NCBI GenBank assembly: GCA_017530105.1
Contig: JAFXMW010000045.1
Coordinates: forward strand, 1-43,854
DNA length: 43,854 nucleotides
Reading direction: 5' to 3'
From: Bacteroidales bacterium
Lineage (GTDB): Bacteria > Bacteroidota > Bacteroidia > Bacteroidales > P3
The notes under the pieces were generated by a model, which worked only from the letters and a program-made list of their open reading frames with translations, had not been told where the DNA came from and did no database searches. This document shows positions 9,701-18,701 of the stretch, piece after piece. Position numbers and translations under genes: made by a program. Numbering within the stretch: the stretch's first letter is position 1; each line of letters starts with the position of its first letter.

Positions 9701-12700
9701 CAGCAATATGAGCAATTTACATGTCGACCATAACTGCTACTATTCGTGCAGCGGTGTGTTGAATAAGCTTACCGGTATCAACTATTACTCGATGAACAAC
9801 TGGCGTACGGCAGTGCCCGGCGACCAGGGTTCGGTGACGGGCAACCCCAACTACACCAATGGTTCGACGGTTGACCTTCGTTCATTCAGCGAGTTGTTGC
9901 GTAATGTGGGTACTCCTGTCCCTGGTGTGACTATCGATATGTTCGGTACCACCCGTAACGCTACGGCTCCCAGTTTGGGTGCCTACGAGGTTTCGGTGTT
10001 GGCAGTTGACTTTACACCTGTGGAGTTTGTCACTCCTCTCCCCGACTATTGCGGTGCCCCGGCATCCATCCCCGTGGAGGTTGCCATCCGCAATACGGGT
10101 AACGGCACTTATACGTATAGCAGCGAGACACCTATTACGGTATATTATTCTTTAAATGGTGGCCCGGTTCAGACGTTTGCCGTCAGTCGCAACTGTGGTC
10201 CTTCCGACACTATTCATTTCCTTTCTACCCGTACTATGTCGTTGCCCAGTGGCCCCAACAATTCGGATGAGACCTACAGTATCAGATGGTGGGTGAAATG
10301 CAGTCTTGACCCCGACGATATGAACGATACGTCGATGTATACTGTTATTTCGCGTTATGCAGCTCCCGCTCCCACGGTAATAAACCAGAATGTGCCTTAT
10401 CGCACTTCTGCTACTATTACACCTACATCCGGCATCAACTCGTGGCCTGTGAATTACTACACTTCGGGCAATGGACGTATGCAAAATTCGGGTATTTCAT
10501 GGTTCCATTCGCTTGATGATACGAACTATTTCTTCTATGGTCCTACACTTGTCACCAGTCCGCTGTATGCCGACACATCTTTCTATATTTCGCAGAAACG
10601 TAACCTTCCGCTGGTGAAGATTACCGAGGTGCAGGTGAGTCGTGCTCCAACTGCTGTGGGTGTTACCTACCCCATGCCCTCGTGGATGCACGCCCAGACC
10701 AATATTGCCATTGAGTTGACGAACTGTGGCGACTACCCGGCAAACCTTGAAGGGGACTCGATTATTATTGTGCAGGCCACTGCTGCTGCCAAAATATGGG
10801 TGCTTCCCAATGTGACGATCCAACCGGGTGCCAACTTGGTTCTGCAGTTCAAAACATCTGCTACCGCAAGCGACTCAACGCGTACAATCTTTGCTCCTTC
10901 GACAGCCATCCCCTCGGTGTCGTACACCGCAAACTTCGGTGTCATCTACCGTGATGGTAATGGCGTTGCCGATGCAGTGCCTTTCAATTCAGTGATAACC
11001 ACTGCTTCCACACAGCCGATTAACTGGAGCAATCAGAGTATTCCCGCTTCGGTATGGCAGGGAAGTGCAATCAACTTGGCTCAGGGAGCCAGCACCGCTA
11101 CACCTCCTGTGAATACTCAAACCGCAGGTGCCCGCCGTGTGGCATGGCCTACCAATGCTCCCAATGCATCACCCACAGCCACCGCTACTTTGTGGCAGGT
11201 GGCCACAAACGCTAATCCGATGCACATCGGTGAGACGGAAAGCGAACTGATACGCTATTTCGACAATGGGTGCGAAGGTGCCCGTGCCGCCGTCAACCTC
11301 CATGTAACAAATATTCCTAATATTGATATTACTGTTGAGGACCTTCAGGTTAATGAGGGATGTAGTCTTACTGAGATTGAACCTGTGTCGGTGGATGTTC
11401 ACAACTATGGTTCACAAGCAGTCTCTTCAGTAGTGGTGAAGTACAGCCTTGATGGCGGTACCACAGTGGCCTGCGCCGATACCCTTTCTGTCGGTATTCC
11501 TGCTCGAGGCATGGTACACCACACATTCTCCAATACCATCAACATGCATACCATGCAGGATTCTACTTTCCATTTGATGGTATGGGTTGATTTGAATGAC
11601 TCCGACCCGTACCACGATAACGACACCTTGAGGGGCGAATTCCTTGCACTGTACACTCCGGAGATGCCCATTGTGGTCTCACCCCAGACAATCAACTATA
11701 ACTCCACTGCCACGCTCGTTGCAAGTGGTCTTAACAACAGGACAGCCACAGCTTGGTATTCGTCCACTCACACCTTGTTGGGCATTACAATGGGTAGCTA
11801 CGTCACCCCGATTATTTACCATCCCGACACCTTCTACGTAAGTGGTGTGGCTCTGGTTAATATGCCGAACACTCATATCGGTACTCTGGCATCGGTTACG
11901 AACAACAACTTCCCGTCGCCCTATAACCCGAAGACCCGCTATGTCAAGGAGCAGTATCTTATCCCTGCAGAACAAATGATAGCTGCCGGTCATGGTGCTG
12001 GTGACATCGGTTCTGTCGCGTTTTATCTTGAGTCGTTGGGCAATAATGTCTCCACTTTCCAGTTCGACTATTATACCATTAAAATGGGCACGGTGCCAGA
12101 AGTCACTTTCACCAATGGCGACTTCAAGACTGGGTTGACCCAGGTTTATTCCGCATCCAACCTCTCCTTCTCGGCCCAGAATATTGGTTGGGTAACCCAC
12201 ACGCTTGATACTGTCTTCCACTGGGATGGTGTGTCGAGCATTGTGATTGAAGTGACCCGTGGTTTGAGTACTGCCGGTATCTCCGGAGGTGCCAACACCC
12301 GTTACACTGCTCAGCCCAATACGGTCATCACCAAACAAAACAACACTGCCGACCAGTCTACACAAACATCGGGCAGCAGAGGTGGTAACCGCCCCGACAT
12401 CACTTTCGGTTTCTGGGAAAGTGTTGGATGTATCGGTCCTGAAGCTATGATACGTATTGAGGTCGATGGTGTGCCCGACACGGATGCTGCCGTTTCGTGG
12501 CCTTCGTCTCTCGACACCTTGATGATGTCCTCGTGCGATTCCATCTCCCTCAATGTCAAGATTGACAACCATGGTCAGTCCAATATTAACAACTACACAC
12601 TTCATTATAAGATTGACAATGGTGCATGGCAACAAACCACAGGGTCTGCCAACAATCTCCCGTTGGGCTATTCCCGTGAGGTGCATCTGTTAAATACCCT

Positions 12701-15700
12701 TTTGAGTCCCGGACGTCACGTCATCACTGCGGTGATAGATATTCCAGGAGACTCTGTTACCACCAACGATACCATACGTCGTACCATCAATGTCCGTTTC
12801 TGCACGGGCAACTATATTGTGGGCTCTTGCGCAGGTAGTGAATATCCCACGATAATAGCCGCTATCGACACGCTGACCCATGCTGGTGTTGTCGGTGCTG
12901 TAACTTTCGATCTTTGTGCCGATGTCTTTGAAGGTCAGTTGAACATTGGCCCCATTGATGGCGTTAACGACACTAATACCATTACCTTTAGAACCATCCC
13001 TGGCGCCAGTATGCAGGCTCAGGTGATTCATACCCCCACCAATGCAAGCAACCATGTAATTCGTATCTTTGATGTCAGCAACATCAGATTTGATAACATC
13101 TACTTCTATGCTAACTACACTACAGGTACGGGTAACAATATCTTTGCCAATGTGGCCAAGATTGATGAGTGCAGCAACATCAGGTTCTCGAACTGCACCT
13201 TGCGTTCAAAGAAAACCGCTGCCTCCACTACCAATGCCAGCCTTGTCCTTTTGGGTAATGGAAACCATTTCATCACGATTGACAGCTGTCTCCTCGACAG
13301 TGGTTACTATGCCGTGCGTTCTGTCAATAATGAATATAGCGACAATATCACCATCAAGGAGAACACCATCCTCAACTTCTGGTACCAGGGTATCCATATC
13401 CGCAATACCGACACGTTGTCGATTTACCACGATACAATCTTTGCTGCTTCTTCTCTCGCAGGCAAACCTCTCACCGGTATTTATGTAGCCAACGGTATGC
13501 ATGTGGGAGTCCAGCGCAATTCTATCTACCTCCTTGACACAAGGACCGGTGGTAAACGTGGTATCGCTATCAACAATTGCCGCGGTACCAACATCGACCG
13601 TGTTACGGTCTACAACAATATGATCTCCCTCTCGGGCACTGGCGTAGCCTCGCTTGCTTCGTCAGGCATCTGGGTCGACTCGCTGTGTAAGCATGTCAAT
13701 GTTTATTTCAATACAGCGTCCCTCTATGCCGGACCCAGTCAGCCTCAGACCCGTACCTTCAGCTGTCAGAATTCCTCAAGTGTCCATGTCCTCAACAACA
13801 TCTTCGACAACAGAAGTAAAGGCTATGCCTACTATGTCGCCATCGATACTTGTGTGGTCAACTCCAACTTCAATGTCTACTACTCGAATTCCGAACCCAA
13901 CCCCAACACTGGTGCCCGTAGTTTTGCCTTCTGGAGTGGACAGTCTCCGGTCTGCCTCGACAGTCTGAAGTATATTAATAACAAGGATAACAACTCCAAG
14001 GAGGAGTATCCGTTCTTCTTCAGCGAAACCGACCTCCATCTTACTCTTGCACAGTTTGCCGGCGATGCCCAGTATAACCCCGATGTCACAACCGACGTAT
14101 TCGGAAAGATTCGCCCGCAGATTCCTGCACCCACCATTGGTGCTTATGAGTTCCACCGTCTTGCCCACAACATTGCCATTGCCGTAATCACCGAGCCCTT
14201 TGTGCCGCTGATTACAACAGGTGCCAACCCGGATGTCGAGAATATCGAAACCGACTCTATCAGAGTTCGAATCAAGGTCTATAACAACGGCGACGCTCCC
14301 GAAAACAATGTCACGTGGTATGCCTACATGGCCGATGTCTTCCCGCAGCCTCGCTCCGAGACCCGAACCATCAGCCGTCTGCCATTGCGCACTCTGGTTG
14401 AAGACAGCACTTTGGTACCCTCGCCACTGGGTATCGTCGACACACAGAAAATTGTGGTTGTCCTCAACATTGGTCCCGGTGTAACCGATAATGACCTTTC
14501 CAACAATGTCGATACCGCTGAGGTATTCCTCTATCCCGCATACGACCTGCAGTTGGTTTCCATTGCGCTCGACAGCACCGTCGATCCTCTCCACTGCCGT
14601 TTGTATCAGGTGCCTCTTAAATACACCCTCCGCAATGTCGGTAAGAAGGACTTCCCCGGCGATGTAATGTTTACTCTTGGCTACGACTACTATGCACAGC
14701 AGTCTGGCAGCAATCCATTGCCCAACTTCCCCAACATTCCTGGAGCCAACAGCGATGACCTCCGTTCTCTTGGTACAGCACTTCCTGTAGGTACTATGAC
14801 TGAGATGGTCAACTCGCCGTCTGTCCAGCCCAACCTCTATCCCACCGGCTATATTGGAGACCTTACCATCAAACTCCGTGGTTTCGTCCACTACGAGCAC
14901 GATGTGAAACCGCTCACCGATACCACCAACTACATCAACATCACCTCTAACCACACTCCCGAGATGCCCATACCTCACGACACCATGGTCGACTATGGCA
15001 CTTATGCCAACTTCTGGGCCACTCAAAATGCAGGCCGCACTATCAGGTGGCATCGCGACACCGTAAGTGGCAATTTCTTCTATAACGGTAACAACAACTA
15101 CGGTCGCTCAACTCACTGGAGCAATACTCCGCAGTACTTCCACGATAGTCTCTACTACCTCAGCTGCCTTAGTACTCGTAACTGCACAAGTTACTACTCC
15201 AGCATCAACGTTGGCATTAATCCGCCGCTCTACTACGATGTTTCTATCTCCGAAGTGCGTTCACCGAGAGCTTCCGGCCGTGTCTATCTCGAAAAAGACA
15301 CTGTCACCCTCCGTGTCGTCAACTATGGCAGCGAGCCCATCTCCAACATCCCCATCGCATTCAAGTTTATGAATGCTAATGGACGTGTCACCTATCTCGA
15401 AGTCCACGACACCGTCCGTGCCACCATTCCCGGGCGTATTGGAGACAATGTCAGCTACTACGACTTCTCCTTCGACACTGCACTGCTCCAAATCAACCAG
15501 CCTCTTTCCAACACCAACTTCACCCTCAATGCTTGGGTCTATCATCCCGACGACCAGCAACGGGGCAACGACACCCTCCGCACTCTTCACAACTTCTGCT
15601 CCTTGGCTGAGAACATATACGACACAATCAACAGTTCTGCCCCCACAAGTGTAGAAGGCTTCGATATTACAAGGGTCTCCTATAACGAACTTGACAATAT

Positions 15701-18700
15701 CATGCCCGACATGATTGGTTACGATAATCTCTGGCTGGGTAACTACAATCCGAGCCAAGCAGAGATTCCCACTCTCTACATTCGCCGTGGCACGCAGGAT
15801 ACCCTCACCATCGAAGTCGCTAACAATTTAGTTGAATTCGACTCCTCCACTGCAGCCTCTCTCTGTGTTGCCATTGACTACAACCGTGATGGTTCTTACG
15901 ACTTCAACGGTGTTGAAAACCTCACCAAGTCCCTTCTCGCCAAGAATGCCAAGGTCCGCAGCCGCAGAGAGTACAAACTGCCTCTCACCATCCCCGAATA
16001 TGCACATTATGGTTACATGCGTATGCTGGTCTGGGTTGATGGCGACTCCACCGCCTATGTCAACGGTATTCATACCCTCAACGTGCATGGAAACGGTCAA
16101 ATGCAACAATACCTCCTCTATATCCAGGAAGATGTTGAACTCGACAGTGTCGATGCTGCACTCACCCGTGTTGTGGCACCGCGCAACCACATCGTCACCG
16201 ACACCGACCATTATGTCAGCATCATGCTTGCCAACAAGGGTGCCACACCGATTACCAACGCCACCATCTCCTACAACTTCTCCGACAATTTCCATCCCCA
16301 ACAGTCTGGCGTGATAAACTGGATGGGTAACCTCGAACCGGGTATGAGTGCTGTTGTACGCCTCGACTCCGTCTATTTCTATGAAGGCACCACCGACCTC
16401 GTCTGCAATGTCGAGGTTGAAGGCGACACCTTCCATACCACCAACAATACACTTCACTACCGCTACCACCGCTACTTTGTCATCCAGGCTCGTTACATCG
16501 ACAGCTTCGACCAAGAACTCAACCGATGGTATGTCCCTGCCGGATACAACAACTTTACCCGCAACTACTTTGATCGTGGCACACCGGCCAAGACCAACAT
16601 CGTTTCTTCCTACTCTCAGCCCAATGCCTATGTCACCAGTTGCACCGAGCCAGTCATCTCTGGTAAACATGGCAATCGCAGTGTTCTCTACTCACCCATC
16701 ATCAATCTTCGTCGTATCCGAATCGATACCGTCGAGTTCCTGCTCAGCAAGAATATGGGTGAAGGTAGTTTCTTGAAGTTAGAATACATAAACTTCGAAC
16801 ACAAGTGGGTGACCCTCGACGACGATGGTGCCCGTTGGACTGCCGACCCGGAAGACAATCCCAGCTGGTACGACCAAAAGGAAGGATGGACCGGCAACAC
16901 CCGCAATGGTGAGTACATCCACCTCTCTCTTGCCACCAAGCCTCTCACCGGTGACTTCGCCCAAGACTTGCAGTTCCGCTTCGTCTATACCACACCTGTC
17001 ACTACATCTCCTGCCGCCAATTTCGGCGACGGTGCAGCCATCGACAACTTCATCATCGGTCGTCAACAGCGTGATATCGATGTTGGTGTTACCGAAATCA
17101 CCCATCCTGTCGATCCTCAGTTTGGTCAAACCATCTATCCGCGTGTCATCATCCACAACTACGGCTACGACTCCATCAGCAACTTCCGCGTCAGCTATAT
17201 TCCTTATGGCTCCTACCTTGCTCATGAAGCCATGTGCGAGTATGGTATCTCTCCCGGTGGCGACATAGAGTACGAGTTCCCGTTCCCGTTCACCATCACT
17301 AACGACTACCCCGATACCTTCAGCATCGCTGCTTTCACCGATGTCCAGCTCGACCTCTACAAAGACAACGACACCACGGTCAAAGTCTTCGGTCTGGCTC
17401 CTTTGGCCAACGACCTTTATAACTATGCCATCCTATCACCTTTGGAAAGTGCTGTTGCTGGCGACAGCCTCAACATCACACTCCGTCTGCGTAACTTCGG
17501 TCAAAACGAAATCGAAGACTGCGATGTGTTCTATATCTACAACGAGGGCGACACTGTCTGCGAACACATCCACTTCCCCGACTACCTTGGCCACAATCTT
17601 CCTTCCACCGAATACTTCAACTACACCTTCCGCAAACGTGAGCGTGCCACCATGGGTACCATGCTCCTTACCACTTGGTGCAAATACAACCTCGACGTCT
17701 ACCCCTACAACGACACCATTGTCATGGAGATTGCAGGTATTGCTGCCATTACCGATGCCAGAGCCACTGCGGCCATCATCGATGAGCGTAATCCCCAAAA
17801 AACCCAATTCGGTGTTATTATCGACAATGTCGGTGCCAATGTCATCAACGACTTCCCTGTTGGTTTCTTTATTGATAAAGATACAGCCAAGGGTACCATT
17901 GAAACCTTCCATCGTGCCGAAGGTATCCCGGCAGGTGGCAGAGCAATCTACTACTTCAAGAATTATACCGACCCAGGTCGTACTGCCCCCTACGAGTTCA
18001 TGACGGCTTATGTTACTGTGCCTGCTGACACCCACAAGGTCAACGATACTACCGATGTTATTATTCCCACCTACACCGATATTCTTGCCGTTAAACTCCA
18101 GATTGAAGAAAACCGCACCGACTCATGCCGTGTAAGGGCCGTTGTCTACAACAATGGTACTGTGCCGTACTTCAACATTATCACCCTGACAGCTTTCGTC
18201 AATGGTGTCAGGTTCACCTATGGTGTTCCTCGAGAAGGTTGGTACATTGAGCCTGGAGAATACAAGCATATCGACTTCCTCAACAAACAAGGCGGTATTT
18301 TCAAGATTGCCAAGGCTCCTGACCGCAAATACGTCGGTGAACTATCATTCACCACACCTACTACCGACAGTGACCCGTCCAACAACCAGACTACTATTAT
18401 CGAGGTGCTCAATTACTTCGAAGACATACCCTTCGTGGCCGAACCCGGTTTTGCCCTCGAACAGAACTACCCCAACCCCTACGATGGAACCACTCGCATC
18501 GAATTTGTCCTCCCCACCGAAGGTCGTGCCCGCTTCTTTGTCAACGACCTGGTAGGTCGCCAAATCCACGAAAGCACTTCCTACTACACTGAAGGCCGCC
18601 ATGTCGTCTCCTTCGACGGCTCCAACCTCCCCTCGGGTGTATACTACTACGGTATCGAATTCAATGGCGAACGCCGTATGCGCAAGATGATTATCAAATA

Positions 18701-18701
18701 G
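6735..18701 (+). CDS. Giant modular secreted protein with T9SS type A sorting domain
   Basis: The 3988-residue product has a signal peptide (1 to about 21, ending GHA-Q) and a C-terminal T9SS type A domain (about 3906-3988, opening EQNYPNP and ending MRKMIIK), so it should be exported by Sec and then T9SS to the cell surface. Approximate order: jelly-roll-like domain (22-218); CARDB/Ig-like domain (525-642); a right-handed beta-helix (643-1090, many xxVxNNxI turns); CARDB-like (1090-1220); lamin-tail-like (1293-1505); CARDB-like (1523-1709 and 1912-2028); second beta-helix (2029-2472); four Ig/CARDB-like domains (2478-2955); GEVED-like domain (2958-3118, with DYNRDGSYDF and MLVWVDGD); a MAM/jelly-roll-like domain (3251-3452); four more Ig-like domains. 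No catalytic motif is evident. Adhesion is the likely role, but the parallel beta-helices could bind or cleave glycans. Third-position composition changes along the gene (see findings). Confidence 0.93.
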   Translation: MKKRFFFLGLIFALSALAGHAQIDVIYTQDFETGTPQTYTNSGNVGISTTIASGGSKAAQIHSVTNQQEWILLDTIDFSQNSDYHYYTLEFMHIAFIDPLDLISALRMSVCNVEARLPTSSAWITLSGTHYNMADGGCRNFSSFGCFHKNCYSDWNGTTASNAMWKKERFDLNSFFNGVAPQDKKLLVRFKVWERQSATDNNAGWFLDDITFRASSQAIVTPYVTMLSFPDYINYPSSRGALLKALVTTPVVQGINGDSVYAEYRVGNNPTVHRAYLHRSGPNGLFEGRIPFYGFDTLMHYHLIIRDSTVNDNTVTFPKNSSQWLTYRCKRGKTNTAGPPGNQSNNSNFPFPYYADNKSEFIYDSVFMAEMGYGPGYIKSFRFIISNNNTTIVRPRLQIRMCNKSYSENRTGSNSAFTATAMPIVYDSVFVLEQCAANSYKTITLQDTFFYSGSDLVVQMILDGGLVDPVGTPIKHIPAPSNKQSLMIVGHEGSLEEDVFNGEASATGIVAQQRPWIQFYESKHLPLMSDCGISALAYPSYDVPCNHGTDSVVVWLKNFGVHTMNAVRIWYRIDNEPPVYYDWTGTLAGGDSVRVHLNNNQTFVVGYHTMRAWVDDTITEGTLRVRDHEPYNDTSFAPFAVCDGPYSGVRTIGTGASANFSSLENCLYVLSRCGVNGPLTIKMPAGNYGIVKFPFIPGASETNMITFEPATESSVVTFRRPRQGESTNAEYLVDISDARGILFRNINFCNGRFSDNRCNVLVQMGEGSNLCVFENCYFADSNTINSSCSALLKVSEADSVLVTNCVFYGGAIGVDVRGSAPDDLASNNTVQFCEFSNQVNTAISVVNQSNVVVDSNMVYDVRTNASYTVLGQYVYDASKITRNKVYSTKGSSCIGVSDMHGNSQTYGVVANNMIVSLFDGSTNMLTTPLNIIKGSYLKVVFNSVRMNAPDFVNVAAATLGGDIVSNIYFQNNVIASFDTSNYAFNFMPGSNMSNLHVDHNCYYSCSGVLNKLTGINYYSMNNWRTAVPGDQGSVTGNPNYTNGSTVDLRSFSELLRNVGTPVPGVTIDMFGTTRNATAPSLGAYEVSVLAVDFTPVEFVTPLPDYCGAPASIPVEVAIRNTGNGTYTYSSETPITVYYSLNGGPVQTFAVSRNCGPSDTIHFLSTRTMSLPSGPNNSDETYSIRWWVKCSLDPDDMNDTSMYTVISRYAAPAPTVINQNVPYRTSATITPTSGINSWPVNYYTSGNGRMQNSGISWFHSLDDTNYFFYGPTLVTSPLYADTSFYISQKRNLPLVKITEVQVSRAPTAVGVTYPMPSWMHAQTNIAIELTNCGDYPANLEGDSIIIVQATAAAKIWVLPNVTIQPGANLVLQFKTSATASDSTRTIFAPSTAIPSVSYTANFGVIYRDGNGVADAVPFNSVITTASTQPINWSNQSIPASVWQGSAINLAQGASTATPPVNTQTAGARRVAWPTNAPNASPTATATLWQVATNANPMHIGETESELIRYFDNGCEGARAAVNLHVTNIPNIDITVEDLQVNEGCSLTEIEPVSVDVHNYGSQAVSSVVVKYSLDGGTTVACADTLSVGIPARGMVHHTFSNTINMHTMQDSTFHLMVWVDLNDSDPYHDNDTLRGEFLALYTPEMPIVVSPQTINYNSTATLVASGLNNRTATAWYSSTHTLLGITMGSYVTPIIYHPDTFYVSGVALVNMPNTHIGTLASVTNNNFPSPYNPKTRYVKEQYLIPAEQMIAAGHGAGDIGSVAFYLESLGNNVSTFQFDYYTIKMGTVPEVTFTNGDFKTGLTQVYSASNLSFSAQNIGWVTHTLDTVFHWDGVSSIVIEVTRGLSTAGISGGANTRYTAQPNTVITKQNNTADQSTQTSGSRGGNRPDITFGFWESVGCIGPEAMIRIEVDGVPDTDAAVSWPSSLDTLMMSSCDSISLNVKIDNHGQSNINNYTLHYKIDNGAWQQTTGSANNLPLGYSREVHLLNTLLSPGRHVITAVIDIPGDSVTTNDTIRRTINVRFCTGNYIVGSCAGSEYPTIIAAIDTLTHAGVVGAVTFDLCADVFEGQLNIGPIDGVNDTNTITFRTIPGASMQAQVIHTPTNASNHVIRIFDVSNIRFDNIYFYANYTTGTGNNIFANVAKIDECSNIRFSNCTLRSKKTAASTTNASLVLLGNGNHFITIDSCLLDSGYYAVRSVNNEYSDNITIKENTILNFWYQGIHIRNTDTLSIYHDTIFAASSLAGKPLTGIYVANGMHVGVQRNSIYLLDTRTGGKRGIAINNCRGTNIDRVTVYNNMISLSGTGVASLASSGIWVDSLCKHVNVYFNTASLYAGPSQPQTRTFSCQNSSSVHVLNNIFDNRSKGYAYYVAIDTCVVNSNFNVYYSNSEPNPNTGARSFAFWSGQSPVCLDSLKYINNKDNNSKEEYPFFFSETDLHLTLAQFAGDAQYNPDVTTDVFGKIRPQIPAPTIGAYEFHRLAHNIAIAVITEPFVPLITTGANPDVENIETDSIRVRIKVYNNGDAPENNVTWYAYMADVFPQPRSETRTISRLPLRTLVEDSTLVPSPLGIVDTQKIVVVLNIGPGVTDNDLSNNVDTAEVFLYPAYDLQLVSIALDSTVDPLHCRLYQVPLKYTLRNVGKKDFPGDVMFTLGYDYYAQQSGSNPLPNFPNIPGANSDDLRSLGTALPVGTMTEMVNSPSVQPNLYPTGYIGDLTIKLRGFVHYEHDVKPLTDTTNYINITSNHTPEMPIPHDTMVDYGTYANFWATQNAGRTIRWHRDTVSGNFFYNGNNNYGRSTHWSNTPQYFHDSLYYLSCLSTRNCTSYYSSINVGINPPLYYDVSISEVRSPRASGRVYLEKDTVTLRVVNYGSEPISNIPIAFKFMNANGRVTYLEVHDTVRATIPGRIGDNVSYYDFSFDTALLQINQPLSNTNFTLNAWVYHPDDQQRGNDTLRTLHNFCSLAENIYDTINSSAPTSVEGFDITRVSYNELDNIMPDMIGYDNLWLGNYNPSQAEIPTLYIRRGTQDTLTIEVANNLVEFDSSTAASLCVAIDYNRDGSYDFNGVENLTKSLLAKNAKVRSRREYKLPLTIPEYAHYGYMRMLVWVDGDSTAYVNGIHTLNVHGNGQMQQYLLYIQEDVELDSVDAALTRVVAPRNHIVTDTDHYVSIMLANKGATPITNATISYNFSDNFHPQQSGVINWMGNLEPGMSAVVRLDSVYFYEGTTDLVCNVEVEGDTFHTTNNTLHYRYHRYFVIQARYIDSFDQELNRWYVPAGYNNFTRNYFDRGTPAKTNIVSSYSQPNAYVTSCTEPVISGKHGNRSVLYSPIINLRRIRIDTVEFLLSKNMGEGSFLKLEYINFEHKWVTLDDDGARWTADPEDNPSWYDQKEGWTGNTRNGEYIHLSLATKPLTGDFAQDLQFRFVYTTPVTTSPAANFGDGAAIDNFIIGRQQRDIDVGVTEITHPVDPQFGQTIYPRVIIHNYGYDSISNFRVSYIPYGSYLAHEAMCEYGISPGGDIEYEFPFPFTITNDYPDTFSIAAFTDVQLDLYKDNDTTVKVFGLAPLANDLYNYAILSPLESAVAGDSLNITLRLRNFGQNEIEDCDVFYIYNEGDTVCEHIHFPDYLGHNLPSTEYFNYTFRKRERATMGTMLLTTWCKYNLDVYPYNDTIVMEIAGIAAITDARATAAIIDERNPQKTQFGVIIDNVGANVINDFPVGFFIDKDTAKGTIETFHRAEGIPAGGRAIYYFKNYTDPGRTAPYEFMTAYVTVPADTHKVNDTTDVIIPTYTDILAVKLQIEENRTDSCRVRAVVYNNGTVPYFNIITLTAFVNGVRFTYGVPREGWYIEPGEYKHIDFLNKQGGIFKIAKAPDRKYVGELSFTTPTTDSDPSNNQTTIIEVLNYFEDIPFVAEPGFALEQNYPNPYDGTTRIEFVLPTEGRARFFVNDLVGRQIHESTSYYTEGRHVVSFDGSNLPSGVYYYGIEFNGERRMRKMIIK

